Shown: in pieces, positions 1 to 10,218 of the stretch
How the letters are laid out: the number at the start of each line of letters is the position of its first letter
Position numbering within the stretch: the first letter of the stretch is position 1
Assembly (NCBI RefSeq): GCF_003259935.1
Contig: NZ_QLMH01000024.1
Location: 1-36,188 of the forward strand
DNA: 36,188 nucleotides
DNA from: Paranoxybacillus vitaminiphilus
GTDB taxonomy: Bacteria; Bacillota; Bacilli; Bacillales; Anoxybacillaceae
Direction of reading: 5' to 3'
The notes under the pieces: generated by a model
Told to the model about the DNA's origin: nothing
Seen by the model: only the letters and a program-made list of their open reading frames with translations
Database searches by the model: none
Position numbers and translations under genes: made by a program

Positions 1-145
1 AACAATTACGATACCAGAGTTTTCGCTTTTTTTATACCTATACATGGAAAAATATTCATTTTTATATTAACAACCCCAAGTTATGGTGATGAACCTAAAA
101 TTTTGTTTTATAGTAATATTTTTAAAATAAACAGGAGGATGAATC

Positions 146-1411
146 ATGAGAAGCTTACCAGAAAAAGAAGGGACATCCTTATCAAAAGGAGAATTCCCGA
201 AAAAATGGGCGATAATCGGACCGGGGCTCATTGTTGCAGCGACAGGTGTAGGAGCTGGGGATCTTGTTGCAGCACTTGTTGCTGGAACAAAATATGGATT
301 GGTATTTATGTGGGCCATTATTATCGGTGCACTTTTAAAGTTTGCGCTCAATGAAGGGGTCGGACGTTGGCATTTAATTAGTGGCAAGACCATTCTTGAA
401 GGTTGGCAAGCCATAGGAAAATGGGCAACTGGCTATTTTGGTATCTACGTCCTTATTTGGGGATTCGTTTATGGAGCAGCGGGCACTTCTTCCTGCGCTC
501 TAGCGATGTCAGCGATGTTTCCTTCCGTTCCTTTATGGGTCTGGGCCATTGTGCACGGACTTGCTGGGTTTGCGTTAACTTGGCGAGGGCGTTTTCAAAT
601 CTTTGAACGGGCAATGAATGTGCTAATCGCAATGATGTTTATTACTGTAGTAGGTTCAGCGGTGTTTGTTCTACCTACATTAGTTGAAATATGGGAAACT
701 GCAATCCCGCAACTACCAAAGGGCTCTCTCATTTATGCTTTGGGCTTAATCGGTGGAGTCGGCGGCTCAATCACAATGGCCTCCTACGGTTATTGGCTCC
801 AAGAAAATCAATGGAAAGGAAAATCCTATATCTCGTTGATGCGTTATGATTCTGCTATTGCTTATGTTGTAACTGCCATTTTCACTCTATCGTTGCTTGT
901 GCTTGGCGCAGCTCTGTTGTTCGGGACAAATAACAGCATCAGTGGCGAACAAGGGCTCGTATCTTTTGCTTCAATTATAGGAAATGAAATACATCCATTC
1001 ATGCGCTGGCTCTTTTTACTTGGATTTTGGTCTGCTTCCTTTACATCCGTTCTTGGAGTATGGAACGGAGTAGCCTACTTATTTGCTGATTTTATTCGCA
1101 CTATTCGACCTTCGTCTATTCAAAAAGAGGAATTGAGTCGGACTAAGTCATTTCGATTTTATGTTTTCTGGTTGACTTTCCCTCCGATGTTACTGCACTT
1201 TATCGGCAAGCCGGTAGGACTGATTATCATCTATGGAGCATTAGGAGCATTGTTTATGCCGTTTATGGCCGTTACCTTGTTGTGGCTTTTAAATTCAAAA
1301 AAATATTTACCATCACAAGAAAGAAACAATTGGTTTTCTAATGTACTCCTTTCACTTTGCCTTGTATTGTTTGTCGTTTTAGCAGCTATAGAGTTAGGCC
1401 GCCTTTTCTAA
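146..1411 (+). CDS. Atypical Nramp-family divalent metal ion transporter
   Basis: A 421-residue polytopic membrane protein with about eleven hydrophobic segments, the length and layout of the Nramp/MntH family, which carries divalent metal ions such as Mn2+ or Fe2+ across the plasma membrane. The start is set by AGGAGG seven bases before the ATG. Two hallmark sites of true Nramp proteins are altered. The first-helix motif DPGN is replaced by TGVGAGDL (about residues 33-40), and the sixth-helix MPH is replaced by ITMASYGYW (about residues 209-217). Since these residues coordinate the metal, the substrate may differ from classical MntH. It stands alone on +, convergent with the end of the urease array. 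A link to nickel supply for urease is possible from position only. The family call is fairly sure; the substrate is unknown. Confidence 0.8.
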   Translation: MRSLPEKEGTSLSKGEFPKKWAIIGPGLIVAATGVGAGDLVAALVAGTKYGLVFMWAIIIGALLKFALNEGVGRWHLISGKTILEGWQAIGKWATGYFGIYVLIWGFVYGAAGTSSCALAMSAMFPSVPLWVWAIVHGLAGFALTWRGRFQIFERAMNVLIAMMFITVVGSAVFVLPTLVEIWETAIPQLPKGSLIYALGLIGGVGGSITMASYGYWLQENQWKGKSYISLMRYDSAIAYVVTAIFTLSLLVLGAALLFGTNNSISGEQGLVSFASIIGNEIHPFMRWLFLLGFWSASFTSVLGVWNGVAYLFADFIRTIRPSSIQKEELSRTKSFRFYVFWLTFPPMLLHFIGKPVGLIIIYGALGALFMPFMAVTLLWLLNSKKYLPSQERNNWFSNVLLSLCLVLFVVLAAIELGRLF

Positions 1412-1776
1412 CATCCTAAAACAGCAGCTTAGGTATTTTTGAAAAATTTTAATTGGTATGGTAAAAGTAGCCGGAATAGATTATCCGCCGTATCTTGTTC
1501 TTTTTTGTTTTTTCTTAAAAAGTTTTTATCTTTTTCAATAAGGATATCAGTAACATGAGGTGAATCATATAGAGAATAAAGATAATAGCGAAATCAGAGA
1601 TTAAATTAAATAAAATGGTTGGCTGAAAAAACTGTAATAAACCATGATCAGCTAAGTTCATTGGTCAATATAAAAACTTACCGATGCTTTCAGTAGCATT
1701 TCAAACGGAGAGAACACTAGGTATGAAAAGAACAAGCCCCTGCTCAAAATGAACAGGGGCTTCAAAGAAAAATCTA
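1412..1776. other. Intergenic stretch between convergent Nramp gene and urease array
   Basis: A+T-rich, 365 bases, with no supported gene. A T-rich tract lies at about 1498-1530, shortly after the Nramp stop, without a clear stem before it. The only strong structure is the hairpin at 1734-1762, annotated separately. Confidence 0.5.
1734..1762 (-). terminator. Hairpin at end of urease array
   Basis: Perfect 9-bp inverted repeat AAGCCCCTG/CAGGGGCTT with an 11-base loop. On - it lies just after the last ORF of the array and is followed by GTTCTTTTC, a modest U tract. It probably serves as the terminator of the urt-ure array. Confidence 0.6.
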
Positions 1777-2031
1777 TTAAAAGCTTAGTTTTAGCTTTAT
1801 AATCTTTTTTATTACATTACGGAGTCCTCTCTCAACTGTTTTGATCCCATGATTTTTATGAATAATACTTACTACTTCTTCTAAGCTAATCCCTTGATAC
1901 TTAAGAAATATCATAGTTTCATCAAAAGTTGGCCCTGCAAGGACGTATGCAGTTGGCCCAAATAATTTTCCATTTGTAATGAAAAATACGGATTCATCCC
2001 AACAGATAATTAAATCCCGAGGTTTTGTCAA
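1777..2031 (-). CDS. Hypothetical 84-residue protein downstream of ureH
   Basis: Open frame of 84 codons beginning at TTG, 32 bases after the ureH stop. An AGAAGGA sequence lies about 17 bases before the TTG, too far for a good ribosome site, and a stop codon sits four codons upstream, so the start is doubtful and the gene may be decayed. The second half (ISLEEVVSIIHKNHGIK) looks like a small helical or winged-helix fold of the PqqD type, but this is an impression from residue pattern only. I do not recognise the protein. It could be the last gene of the urease array or a remnant. Confidence 0.35.
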   Translation of the reverse strand: MTKPRDLIICWDESVFFITNGKLFGPTAYVLAGPTFDETMIFLKYQGISLEEVVSIIHKNHGIKTVERGLRNVIKKIIKLKLSF

Positions 2032-2063
2032 ATAAAGTCGTGGCTATATCCTTCTATTTATTC

Positions 2064-2711
2064 TCATTTACTTAAAATGGAATTAAATAATTCTAGAATA
2101 CCTATATGATATATATAGTACAAACCATATAACACGCTAATAATCGAGACTACTTTCACAATTAACTGGTAAATATTTATATCTTTAACCCATACAAAAG
2201 GTAACCCAAGAACTGTAGTAAACAACATCATGCCACATATTGTTCCAAAGCCAAATATAAGTATAAATATCAATGCTTCTAACATATTATTTACCGTCGT
2301 TAATGTGAGGATAACCATTCCGGCGCTACCGGCTAAACCGTGAATAGTTCCAATCAACAACGATTTTAAATGAAGATGAGCTACCTTAATTTCTCTTTCA
2401 ATCGAAATAGTGCGGGTAGAACGAAAGCTTATAATCCCTAAGAATAAAACCATCATTCCAACAAAAAACTCGAGCGACAGCGCAATTTTCTCTGGAATTT
2501 GCCGCTCCATTACAATCATGATTATCCCAATCACTAATAATGTCATTGTATGACCTATTCCCCAAAATATACCCGAAAGAGAAGAAAGCGAGAGTTTGCT
2601 CGTTCGACTAGCAATGGTCGATACAGCTATGACATGATCAGGTTCTATGGCGTGTTTTATCCCTAACACAAACCCGAAAAACAAAACTGGTAATAGACTG
2701 CTCACGATCAC
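2064..2711 (-). CDS. ureH: Urease-associated nickel permease UreH
   Basis: A 215-residue membrane protein with about six hydrophobic segments. Near the N-terminus it has HAIEPDH (residues 20-26), the H-x4-D-H signature of NiCoT-like nickel/cobalt permeases in its UreH form. It should import Ni2+ for the urease active site. The start is a GTG with AAGGAG five bases upstream. It is the eighth urease gene, in the ureABCEFGDH order reported for a thermophilic Bacillus, which supports the call. The gap to ureD is 15 bases, so it is very likely cotranscribed. Functional specificity for nickel rests on family and context. Confidence 0.85.
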   Translation of the reverse strand: MIVSSLLPVLFFGFVLGIKHAIEPDHVIAVSTIASRTSKLSLSSLSGIFWGIGHTMTLLVIGIIMIVMERQIPEKIALSLEFFVGMMVLFLGIISFRSTRTISIEREIKVAHLHLKSLLIGTIHGLAGSAGMVILTLTTVNNMLEALIFILIFGFGTICGMMLFTTVLGLPFVWVKDINIYQLIVKVVSIISVLYGLYYIYHIGILELFNSILSK

Positions 2712-2726
2712 TCGATCTCCTTATCT

Positions 2727-3542
2727 TCAATATTTCCTTAAAAAAATACTCCCTTCTCCAAAACATCTCTTTCGTATCAACTCGTGAATAGCTCGAAAAA
2801 TCATTTCAATCACATCCGTTTCATATGCCAAAATACGGACAACTAATCCTGGAACCATTGGAGTTGACCAACCAATATGAGCTTGAGAGGAGAAGCTAGA
2901 AAATACCGTTTCCATTTCATGAACAACGTTATTTGTAATGAAAGGACTGAGCACCAAAAATGAACCGAAATGAGTATAGCCTTCCATCTGAAGAATCCCT
3001 GTAATCTCATCGCCTGGCTTCAAATACAAATGATCAAATAATTTTAAACTTCCTTCGTAATATACTTTTAACTTAGAGCGAATCCAATCGTAACGAAACA
3101 ATTCACCGCTTTCTGACCACCCTGGCGTAATCATATCACTGTAAATGAGGGTGGAACTTTCTTTCATATGAATAGTGGTTTCTTGATAAAATTTCGCGTT
3201 TTCATACGCAATAAGGGGATCAGGTAAAAATTCAAGCACACTTTGCTCATCAAGATGAATGAAAGTATATTGCTGTACAGGCATCTTTACCGTTTTATAT
3301 ACTTTTGTTGCCGATTGTGTTGTTGCAATCAGTTTAGCTTTTTCTTTCAAAACGATTTCCGTCTTATACCGATCCCCATCAACATATCCTCCTCCTAAAT
3401 GAATCAAATAAATAGTTGGCTGGGAAGGGTGAAGGTATACGGGCCGAATTAATTTAAAAGCTCCTTCATAATAACAATCTGAAATCATTGTACAGCCATG
3501 TTTGTCTATAGCGGTACACTGTAACAATCCCGACCAGTTCAT
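2727..3542 (-). CDS. ureD: Urease accessory protein UreD
   Basis: A 271-residue UreD-family protein, close to the usual length. UreD is the scaffold that binds apo-urease and, with UreF and UreG, passes nickel into the active site. Typical segments are visible: the [12 protein letters not shown] block (residues ~47-58) and the [10 protein letters not shown] block (residues ~74-83). Its ATG overlaps the ureG stop in an ATGA arrangement, implying translational coupling. UreH follows after 15 bases. No defects are seen. Confidence 0.93.
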   Translation of the reverse strand: MNWSGLLQCTAIDKHGCTMISDCYYEGAFKLIRPVYLHPSQPTIYLIHLGGGYVDGDRYKTEIVLKEKAKLIATTQSATKVYKTVKMPVQQYTFIHLDEQSVLEFLPDPLIAYENAKFYQETTIHMKESSTLIYSDMITPGWSESGELFRYDWIRSKLKVYYEGSLKLFDHLYLKPGDEITGILQMEGYTHFGSFLVLSPFITNNVVHEMETVFSSFSSQAHIGWSTPMVPGLVVRILAYETDVIEMIFRAIHELIRKRCFGEGSIFLRKY

Positions 3543-4153
3543 TCTCCTAACCCCGCCAATAATACTTGTTTTTTAATCCATTCCACGACTTCTGGCAATC
3601 CCACTTCTTCTTTCAAATTTGTAAAAATAAACGGTTTTTTTCCTCTAGCTAATTTTGCATCTCTTTCCATAATTTCAAGACTTGCTCCGACATAAGGAGC
3701 AAGATCGATTTTATTAATAATCAGCAAATCCGATTTAATCATTCCTTGCCCGCCTTTACGCGGAATTTTTTCCCCTTGTGCTACATCAATGACATAAATG
3801 GAAAAATCAACAAGCTCCGGACTAAAAGTAGCCGCTAAATTATCACCACCGCTCTCAATAAAAATCATCTCCACATCTGGATGACGCTCTTTTAACTCAT
3901 CAATCGCGGCAAAATTCATTGAAGCATCTTCACGAATAGCTGTATGTGGACATCCTCCTGTTTCAACACCTATAATCCGATCTTCAGGCAACACGCTGTT
4001 TTTCATTAAAAATTGCGCATCTTCCTTCGTGTATATGTCATTCGTCACCACAGCCATGCTGAATTCTTTATGCATCGCTCGCGTTAGTTTTTCTACGAGC
4101 ATCGTTTTACCAGCCCCGACCGGCCCGCCGATTCCAATTCTCACTGGTTCCAT
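3539..4153 (-). CDS. ureG: Urease accessory GTPase UreG
   Basis: A SIMIBI-class GTPase that powers nickel delivery to urease. From the ATG at 4153 the protein is 204 residues, the usual family length, beginning [10 protein letters not shown]. The P-loop GPVGAGKT is at residues 10-17 and the nickel-binding CPH motif at 68-70 (ETGGCPH); NKID forms the guanine-specificity motif. The start is not certain. The frame is open further upstream, and a strong AAAAGGAGG just after the ureF stop sits nine bases before an in-frame TTG at 4189, which would add 12 residues ([11 protein letters not shown] before MEP). I prefer 4153 because of family length. The stop overlaps the ureD ATG. Confidence 0.93.
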   Translation of the reverse strand: MEPVRIGIGGPVGAGKTMLVEKLTRAMHKEFSMAVVTNDIYTKEDAQFLMKNSVLPEDRIIGVETGGCPHTAIREDASMNFAAIDELKERHPDVEMIFIESGGDNLAATFSPELVDFSIYVIDVAQGEKIPRKGGQGMIKSDLLIINKIDLAPYVGASLEIMERDAKLARGKKPFIFTNLKEEVGLPEVVEWIKKQVLLAGLGE

Positions 4154-4214
4154 CGTCCATTTGTTTTGTCCTCGTTTATGAAAGGACAAAACATCTATCC
4201 TCCTTTTCATAAAA

Positions 4215-4901
4215 TTAAGACATAAATAACCGGACAGAAAGCTGCTCATGCTGCATTTGAGCAATTTCCAACCCCGGTGCCATTGCTCCTAAATCTGTTT
4301 CTTCCAAACAATCAATTTTCTGAGCAGCATCCATCATGTGCATTTGAACAAAAACAAGCAACTTTTGTCCATCCGTCTGACCAAGCGGAATACTGCGAAC
4401 AGCATTTTGAATAAGCGATTGAACAGCAACATACAAGTAAGATAAAACGGTTATATCTTTTGGTATTTCCATATGGTAACAAACCATTGCAAAAACAAGA
4501 GCCGGATGAACGTATACACGCTTTTTCCTATACATTTCTTTATAATTGTTCAATACATCAGAAGGATAAATTTCACTGCAAAGTTTCAACATCCGCTCAC
4601 CAATAAGCCGATTTCCTTCTCTTGTTTCTCTTGCTAAACTAAGCGCAGTCAACATCTCATCCAACCGCCATATATCCTCTTCGGATTTTTTAGCCAAACA
4701 TTCGTACGTTAAACGGCACGCCAAACCATCTACATACGTAAGTTGAGTTTCAATATATGTGCAGAGCACTGTTTTAAACGTTTCATAATTTCTAATTTTT
4801 TCATGATAAATGTAAGTTTCAAATCCAAAGGAGTGCGAAAATGCTCCGGAAGGAAAGTTAGAGTCACACAGCTGTAATAAAGACAATAACTTATCCATCA
4901 T
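4215..4901 (-). CDS. ureF: Urease accessory protein UreF
   Basis: A 228-residue all-helical UreF protein. UreF bridges UreD and UreG in the nickel-insertion complex and gates GTP-dependent activation. The N-terminal [16 protein letters not shown] block (residues ~13-28) is diagnostic, as is the [15 protein letters not shown] block (residues ~165-179). The start overlaps the end of ureE by 11 bases, with two tandem ATG codons (4901 and 4898). Intact. Confidence 0.93.
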   Translation of the reverse strand: MMDKLLSLLQLCDSNFPSGAFSHSFGFETYIYHEKIRNYETFKTVLCTYIETQLTYVDGLACRLTYECLAKKSEEDIWRLDEMLTALSLARETREGNRLIGERMLKLCSEIYPSDVLNNYKEMYRKKRVYVHPALVFAMVCYHMEIPKDITVLSYLYVAVQSLIQNAVRSIPLGQTDGQKLLVFVQMHMMDAAQKIDCLEETDLGAMAPGLEIAQMQHEQLSVRLFMS

Positions 4902-5340
4902 GGCTATGACCTATATAGCGAAATGCTTGTTTAACTTTGCGGTTTTCGCGTTTATACGGAATATTTAGTTGTTTGAGTAATTCCTCTACTAGGTAATCAT
5001 ATTGAACGAGCATTTCCTCCCCTTCGAACTGAGCAGGTAAGTGACGATTTCCAAGTTGATGCGCAATTTCCCCCATCTGCTTCATGGATGCCGGACGAAT
5101 AACAAGCAGATCATCAGGAAGAACACTAATGACAATCATATTCTTCTCATCCATAAATAAAATATCTCCATCCATTAGTTCCTTTGCTTCTTTCAGGCGA
5201 ATGCCTAATTCTGTTCCATGGTCTGTTACGACACGTTGAATTCTTTTTAATAAGTCATCACTATTTAAATACACTCGTTCCATATGCGGAGGCAGTTTAT
5301 CGAACATTTTGATATTTCCGATAATTTTTTCAACAATCAT
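4891..5340 (-). CDS. ureE: Urease nickel metallochaperone UreE
   Basis: A 149-residue UreE protein that supplies Ni2+ to the UreDFG complex. It has the N-terminal peptide-binding domain and a C-terminal metal-binding domain. The tail has only a short histidine element, GHSHDG, rather than the long His-rich tail of enterobacterial UreE. The start ATG follows GAGGTG after eight bases, with a GAGAGG directly before it. The ureC stop is 12 bases upstream, and the 3' end overlaps ureF. Confidence 0.93.
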   Translation of the reverse strand: MIVEKIIGNIKMFDKLPPHMERVYLNSDDLLKRIQRVVTDHGTELGIRLKEAKELMDGDILFMDEKNMIVISVLPDDLLVIRPASMKQMGEIAHQLGNRHLPAQFEGEEMLVQYDYLVEELLKQLNIPYKRENRKVKQAFRYIGHSHDG

Positions 5341-5352
5341 CCTCTCATCACC

Positions 5353-7062
5353 TCAAAATAGAAAATATCGTTGAGCCATCGAAACGACTTCAAAAGGTTC
5401 ACATGTAATCAATACTCCATCCACCTTTACCTCATACGTTTGCGGATCTACATCAATGCGAGGCATCGCATTGTTATAAACCATATCGTTCTTTGACAAA
5501 TGCCTAATATGTTGGACAGGTTGAATCATTTTCTTTAAATTAAGCTGCTGGGGAATACCGAGATCAAAAGCTGCTTTAGATACAAACGTGATGGAAGTTT
5601 TACATAAAGCTTTTCCATAACTAGCAAACATCGGACGGTACATGACTGGTTGCGGTGTTGGAATACTGGCGTTTGGATCGCCCATTACACTGTAAGCAAT
5701 CATTCCCCCTTTAATGACCAGCTCTGGTTTTACTCCAAAAAAAGCGGGATGCCAAACAACTAAATCCGCCAATTTGCCAACTTCTACAGAGCCTACATAC
5801 CGAGCAATGCCATGCGTAATCGCAGGATTAATAGTGTACTTTGAGATGTAACGTTTCACGCGAAAATTGTCGCCTGCTCCTTTCTCTTCAGGCAGTTTTC
5901 CAAATTGTTTTTTCATCTTATCGGCTGTTTGCCATGTCCGCAAAATGACTTCTCCTACACGACCCATCGCTTGTGAATCAGAGCTGATCATACTAAAAAT
6001 ACCTAAATCATGAAGAATGTCTTCTGCCGCAATCGTTTCTTTGCGGATGCGCGAGTCAGCAAACGCAATATCCTCAGGTACAGATGGATCTAAATGATGA
6101 CAAACCATCAACATATCTAAATGCTCATCCAGAGTGTTTTTCGTATAAGGTCTTGTTGGATTCGTCGATGAAGGCAATATATTTGGAAAACTGGCTACTT
6201 TAATAATATCTGGCGCATGTCCTCCACCCGCTCCTTCTGTATGATATGTGTGAATGACGCGGCCGTTAATTGCCCGCAATGTATCTTCAACAAACCCGCC
6301 TTCATTCAATGTGTCCGTATGAATAGCCACCTGCACATCATATTCATCGGCAACTTGTAAACTTGTATCAATCGCTGCTGCGGTCGTTCCCCAATCTTCA
6401 TGAAGCTTTAATCCAATAACCCCCGCGCGAATTTGTTCAATTAATGGTTCTTTTGCCGATGCATTTCCCTTGCCTAAAAATCCAAGATTCATCGGAAAAG
6501 CTTCCGCAGATTCTAACATGCGATGGATATTCCATTCCCCGGGGGTACAAGTGGTTGCATTTGTTCCTGTTGCCGGTCCTGTCCCCCCTCCAATCATCGT
6601 CGTAATGCCGGAAGACAGCGCTGTTTCAATTTGTTGAGGACAAATAAAATGAATATGGGCATCGATTCCTCCCGCCGTGACAATTTTCCCCTCTGCAGCA
6701 ATAATTTCTGTCGATGCTCCGATTGTCATATCTACCCCGTCCATTAACAGCGGATTACCTGCCTTCCCGATTGCAGCAATCTTACCGTCTTTTATCCCGA
6801 TATCCGCCTTATATATTCCTGTATAGTCTACAATAATCGCATTTGTCAGTATTAAATCCATCGATTCGGAACGGGTTGCAAGAGGATGCTGTCCCATCCC
6901 GTCACGAATCACTTTTCCGCCTCCAAACTTCACCTCGTCCCCATAAACGGTAAAATCTTTTTCAATTTCGATCCATAAATCGGTATCCGCTAAACGAATA
7001 CAATCTCCTGTTGTCGGTCCAAACATATCAGCATATTGTTTTCGCGACATTTGAAAGCTCAC
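5353..7062 (-). CDS. ureC: Urease alpha subunit, catalytic (UreC)
   Basis: A 569-residue catalytic subunit that hydrolyses urea to ammonia and carbamate at a dinuclear nickel centre. All expected active-site residues are present: H136 and H138 (HIHF), the carbamylated lysine K219 (GLKLHEDWG), H221, H248 (AIHTDTLNE), H274, the mobile-flap C321-H322 (MVCHHLDP) and D362 ([12 protein letters not shown]). The start is a GTG at 7062 that overlaps the ureB stop (GTGA), with GGGGGAG four bases upstream. The next ATG (7050) lies too far from that site. The start [16 protein letters not shown] agrees with the family. Intact and presumably active. Confidence 0.97.
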   Translation of the reverse strand: MSFQMSRKQYADMFGPTTGDCIRLADTDLWIEIEKDFTVYGDEVKFGGGKVIRDGMGQHPLATRSESMDLILTNAIIVDYTGIYKADIGIKDGKIAAIGKAGNPLLMDGVDMTIGASTEIIAAEGKIVTAGGIDAHIHFICPQQIETALSSGITTMIGGGTGPATGTNATTCTPGEWNIHRMLESAEAFPMNLGFLGKGNASAKEPLIEQIRAGVIGLKLHEDWGTTAAAIDTSLQVADEYDVQVAIHTDTLNEGGFVEDTLRAINGRVIHTYHTEGAGGGHAPDIIKVASFPNILPSSTNPTRPYTKNTLDEHLDMLMVCHHLDPSVPEDIAFADSRIRKETIAAEDILHDLGIFSMISSDSQAMGRVGEVILRTWQTADKMKKQFGKLPEEKGAGDNFRVKRYISKYTINPAITHGIARYVGSVEVGKLADLVVWHPAFFGVKPELVIKGGMIAYSVMGDPNASIPTPQPVMYRPMFASYGKALCKTSITFVSKAAFDLGIPQQLNLKKMIQPVQHIRHLSKNDMVYNNAMPRIDVDPQTYEVKVDGVLITCEPFEVVSMAQRYFLF

Positions 7063-7388
7063 GATTCTCCCCCTCTTTCTTGATCAAGCGGGCCGTTGAC
7101 AAAGTTATTTAACCCATAAACATGCCGCTTCCCCGAAAACGGGACAAGTTCCACTTGCTTTGCATCCCCCGGCTCAAAACGCACCGCTGTACCTGCAGGG
7201 ATGTTCAAATGTTTTCCATACGCCGCTTGACGGTCAAATTCAAGAAACGAGTTCACTTCAAAAAAGTGAAAGTGAGATCCGACTTGAATCGGACGATCCC
7301 CACGATTTTTCACAACAAGCTTCGTAATCGGTTTATTGCGATTACAAATAATTACATCTTGTTTCAACAAATATTCTCCCGGAATCAT
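7059..7388 (-). CDS. ureB: Urease beta subunit (UreB)
   Basis: A 109-residue structural subunit beginning MIPGEYLLK, the standard UreB start. It also has the conserved [11 protein letters not shown]-like block ([11 protein letters not shown], residues ~37-47) and a NFVNG segment near the end. It packs with UreA and UreC into the trimeric apoenzyme. GGGG-rich sequence lies just before the ATG. It is 14 bases after ureA and overlaps ureC by 4 bases, so the three subunits are made from one message. Confidence 0.96.
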   Translation of the reverse strand: MIPGEYLLKQDVIICNRNKPITKLVVKNRGDRPIQVGSHFHFFEVNSFLEFDRQAAYGKHLNIPAGTAVRFEPGDAKQVELVPFSGKRHVYGLNNFVNGPLDQERGGES

Positions 7389-7402
7389 GATGTTCCCCCC
7401 TT

Positions 7403-7705
7403 TTAACGAATCGGGTGATGAACAGTAACGAGCTTCGTTCCATCCGGAAACGTTGCTTCTACTTGTATGTCTTCAATCATTTCTGCTACTCCCTCAATCA
7501 CATCATCCCTGGTTAATATCGTCGTTCCATATTTCATTAATTCAGCTACAGTGCGCCCATCGCGCGCTCCTTCTAAAATTTCATATGTGATGAAAGCTAC
7601 CGCTTCGGGATAATTCAGCTTTAACCCTCGTTCCTTACGTCGACGCGCTAAATCAGCCGCAACAACAATAAGCAACTTCTCTTGCTCACGCGCTGTTAAC
7701 TTCAC
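7403..7705 (-). CDS. ureA: Urease gamma subunit (UreA)
   Basis: A 100-residue subunit of urease with the typical [20 protein letters not shown] start and the [13 protein letters not shown] tail. The frame is open to an ATG at 7729, but the GTG at 7705 gives the family length and sits six bases after GGGGAG, so it is taken as the start. The urtE stop lies only 25 bases upstream, which places the urea importer and urease in one transcription unit. Confidence 0.96.
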   Translation of the reverse strand: MKLTAREQEKLLIVVAADLARRRKERGLKLNYPEAVAFITYEILEGARDGRTVAELMKYGTTILTRDDVIEGVAEMIEDIQVEATFPDGTKLVTVHHPIR

Positions 7706-7730
7706 TATCCTCTCCCCTTTTATCCACATT

Positions 7731-8432
7731 TTAAACTGTTAAATATGGCTGAATTTCATGCTTGTTTGTTTCAGCGACATCTCCCTGCGCCACAACGGTA
7801 CCGCGATCCAAAATGTAAAAATAATCAGCACAAGAAAACGCTAAATCTAAGTTATGCTCAACAAGCAAAACTCCAACTCTTTTTTCTTTTGCAATTTGCA
7901 AAATCACTTCGCGAATGAGTTGAACAATAGACGGCTGAATCCCTTCCATCGGTTCATCAAGCAAAAGCAATTGAGGCTGCCCGACAAGCGCACGGGCAAT
8001 AGCAAGCTGCTGCTGCTGTCCACCGCTTAAATCCCCCCCTTTTCTATGCAACATTTCTTTTAATACAGGAAATAAGTCGTAAATCTCTTCTAGAATCTTT
8101 GATTGATTTACTTTCCTAGGGATTGCTTCAAAACCAAGCAATAAGTTTTCTTCTACAGTCATGGTAGGGAATATTTCTCTACCTTGCGGAACATATCCAA
8201 TTCCCTTTTGCACTCTTTTCTCCGGAGACAGTAGGGTAATATCCTCATTTTCCCATTCGATAGCACCGTCTATAGGTTTAACCAGACCAATAACGTTCTT
8301 CATCAATGTTGTTTTGCCAACACCATTCCGTCCAAGTACAGCAGTCACAGAACCTTTTAATACCTTTAAACTAACATTTTCTAACACAACACTTTGTTCA
8401 TATCCGGCTGTGAGATTTTTAATGCTTAACAC
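7731..8432 (-). CDS. urtE: Urea ABC transporter ATPase UrtE
   Basis: A 233-residue ATPase of the branched-chain-amino-acid/urea (LivF-like) class. Walker [10 protein letters not shown] is near residues 34-42, a [11 protein letters not shown]-loop near 79-88, the signature LSGGQQQQ near 135, Walker B LLLLDEP near 157 and the switch histidine in LLVEHN. With UrtD it drives urea import through UrtB/UrtC. Its start overlaps the end of urtD by 7 bases. Substrate assignment as urea comes from direct linkage to ureABC. Confidence 0.93.
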   Translation of the reverse strand: MLSIKNLTAGYEQSVVLENVSLKVLKGSVTAVLGRNGVGKTTLMKNVIGLVKPIDGAIEWENEDITLLSPEKRVQKGIGYVPQGREIFPTMTVEENLLLGFEAIPRKVNQSKILEEIYDLFPVLKEMLHRKGGDLSGGQQQQLAIARALVGQPQLLLLDEPMEGIQPSIVQLIREVILQIAKEKRVGVLLVEHNLDLAFSCADYFYILDRGTVVAQGDVAETNKHEIQPYLTV

Positions 8433-9175
8433 GCTTTCTCTTCCCTCCCCAAATAAACCTCTGCCACTTTCTCGTTTTGTTGAATTTCTTCCATCGTCCC
8501 TTCACACAACACCTTTCCTTCATGCATCACGGTTACTTGTTTAGAAAAACGCCGCACAAAATCCATATCATGTTCCACAATTAAGACGGCACAGTCGAGG
8601 GCGATTTCATGGATCAATTCTCCTGTTTTCTCACGTTCCGCTCCGCTCATTCCGGCAATTGGTTCATCAAGCAACAGCAGCCGCGGTTCTTGGATAAGCT
8701 GCATCCCAATCTCTAACCACTGTTTTTGACCGTGCGAAAGAGCTCCAGCCTTTTGGTAAGCATAGTCAAGTAAATGGATACGTTTTAATAAAGTGACGAT
8801 TTTTTCACGATCTTCTGTTGACATCTTTGCACGCAATACAGCAAACAATCCCCTATTTTGTTTTAAAGATAACTCCATGTTTTCCCATACTGTCAACTGA
8901 TGAAAAATTGCTGGACTTTGAAACTTCCGTGAAATACCAAGCTTCACAATTTTATACTCTTGTAGTTTTGTAATATCGTGCGAGAAAAATATCACTTTAC
9001 CGCCACACGCCCTTGTTTTGCCGCAAATTACGTCCAGCAATGTCGTTTTCCCTGCTCCATTTGGTCCAATTAGAAACCTTACTTCATTTGGATAAACTTC
9101 AAAATTTACCCCTTGTAACGCTTTAAATCCGGCAAAATCAACTAACACTTCGCGACACATGAGAACCGGCTTCAT
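8426..9175 (-). CDS. urtD: Urea ABC transporter ATPase UrtD
   Basis: A 249-residue LivG-like ATPase. Walker A GPNGAGKTT lies near residues 38-46; the signature is the UrtD/LivG variant LSHGQKQWLEI, and Walker B is LLLLDEP. The frame is open upstream, but the ATG at 9175 is preceded by GGAGAGGAG seven bases away, so I start there; this gives a 38-base overlap with urtC. It pairs with UrtE as the motor of the urea importer. Confidence 0.93.
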   Translation of the reverse strand: MKPVLMCREVLVDFAGFKALQGVNFEVYPNEVRFLIGPNGAGKTTLLDVICGKTRACGGKVIFFSHDITKLQEYKIVKLGISRKFQSPAIFHQLTVWENMELSLKQNRGLFAVLRAKMSTEDREKIVTLLKRIHLLDYAYQKAGALSHGQKQWLEIGMQLIQEPRLLLLDEPIAGMSGAEREKTGELIHEIALDCAVLIVEHDMDFVRRFSKQVTVMHEGKVLCEGTMEEIQQNEKVAEVYLGREEKAC

Positions 9176-10205
9176 TTTTTCTCCTCTCCCTTCTTCCTTT
9201 TCTTTGCACAAAAGATTCATACAAACCTGCAAGGCCGTTTGGCAAAAACATAACAATGCTTATAAACAACCCGCCTAAAAACAGTAACCATATATCAGGA
9301 TAGTTTTCACTAAAAAAACTTTTTGCACTATTCGTAGCAATCGCACCTATAATAGCTCCGATTAATGAGTTCCTTCCCCCGACAGCCACCCATAATACCA
9401 TTTCAATCGAAGGAATAATTCCCATCATCGCCGGAGAAATAAGCCCTACTTGTAAAACAAACATCACTCCCGCCAAACCGGCAAAAGCTGCCGACAGACT
9501 ATACACAAACACTTTATACGTTGTTGTATTAAATCCTAAAAAGCGAACGCGATTTTCACTATCCCGAATGGCTATAAGCACCCGGCCAAACCGGCTCCTT
9601 GTTAACCAGCGCGAGAAAATAAAAATGAAACAAAGCAAAAGAACAGTCAATAAGTAAATGACAATTTGCGTAAGAGGAGAAGAAAGAGAAAAGCCAAAAA
9701 CAGTAGAAAAATTCGTTAATCCATTTGTTCCTCCTGTCCACTCCTGCTTTCCGATAAATAAAGTAACAAATACAACGACAACCGCTTGTGATAATAAAGA
9801 AAAATAGACACCTTTAATGCGGTTTTTAAAAGTAAAATAACTAAGGAATGCTGCAAGCAGTACCGGAATGATGATTGCTGAAAAAATGGCAAATAAGGGA
9901 TTTTCAAACGGTTTCCAAAACCACGGAAGCTTTTCTACACCGCTCCACTCCATAAAGTCAGGCAAATGACCGCGGGAATCCTCCAGTTTTAAATACATCG
10001 CCATACAATAAGCGCCCAACCCAAAGTACACGCCATGACCTAAACTTAAAATCCCTGTATATCCCCAAATTAAAGAAATTCCTACAGCAATGATGGCAAA
10101 GCAAAGAAATTTTCCGAGCAAAGATAAACGAAATTCTGTTAAATAAAAAGGCGCCGTAAACAAAGCAAGGAAAAACAACCAATATAACCATGTTTTATTT
10201 TTCAT
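9138..10205 (-). CDS. urtC: Urea ABC transporter permease UrtC
   Basis: A 355-residue LivM-like permease with eight to ten hydrophobic segments. The LSLGHGVYFGLGAYCMAMYL block near residues 53-72 is diagnostic for this permease class. A charged C-terminal tail (RKGRRERRKNE) overlaps the urtD start region in another frame. The start ATG follows GGGAGAG. It forms the membrane channel with UrtB. Confidence 0.92.
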   Translation of the reverse strand: MKNKTWLYWLFFLALFTAPFYLTEFRLSLLGKFLCFAIIAVGISLIWGYTGILSLGHGVYFGLGAYCMAMYLKLEDSRGHLPDFMEWSGVEKLPWFWKPFENPLFAIFSAIIIPVLLAAFLSYFTFKNRIKGVYFSLLSQAVVVVFVTLFIGKQEWTGGTNGLTNFSTVFGFSLSSPLTQIVIYLLTVLLLCFIFIFSRWLTRSRFGRVLIAIRDSENRVRFLGFNTTTYKVFVYSLSAAFAGLAGVMFVLQVGLISPAMMGIIPSIEMVLWVAVGGRNSLIGAIIGAIATNSAKSFFSENYPDIWLLFLGGLFISIVMFLPNGLAGLYESFVQRKGRRERRKNEAGSHVSRSVS

Positions 10206-10218
10206 ATTTGACTCTCCC

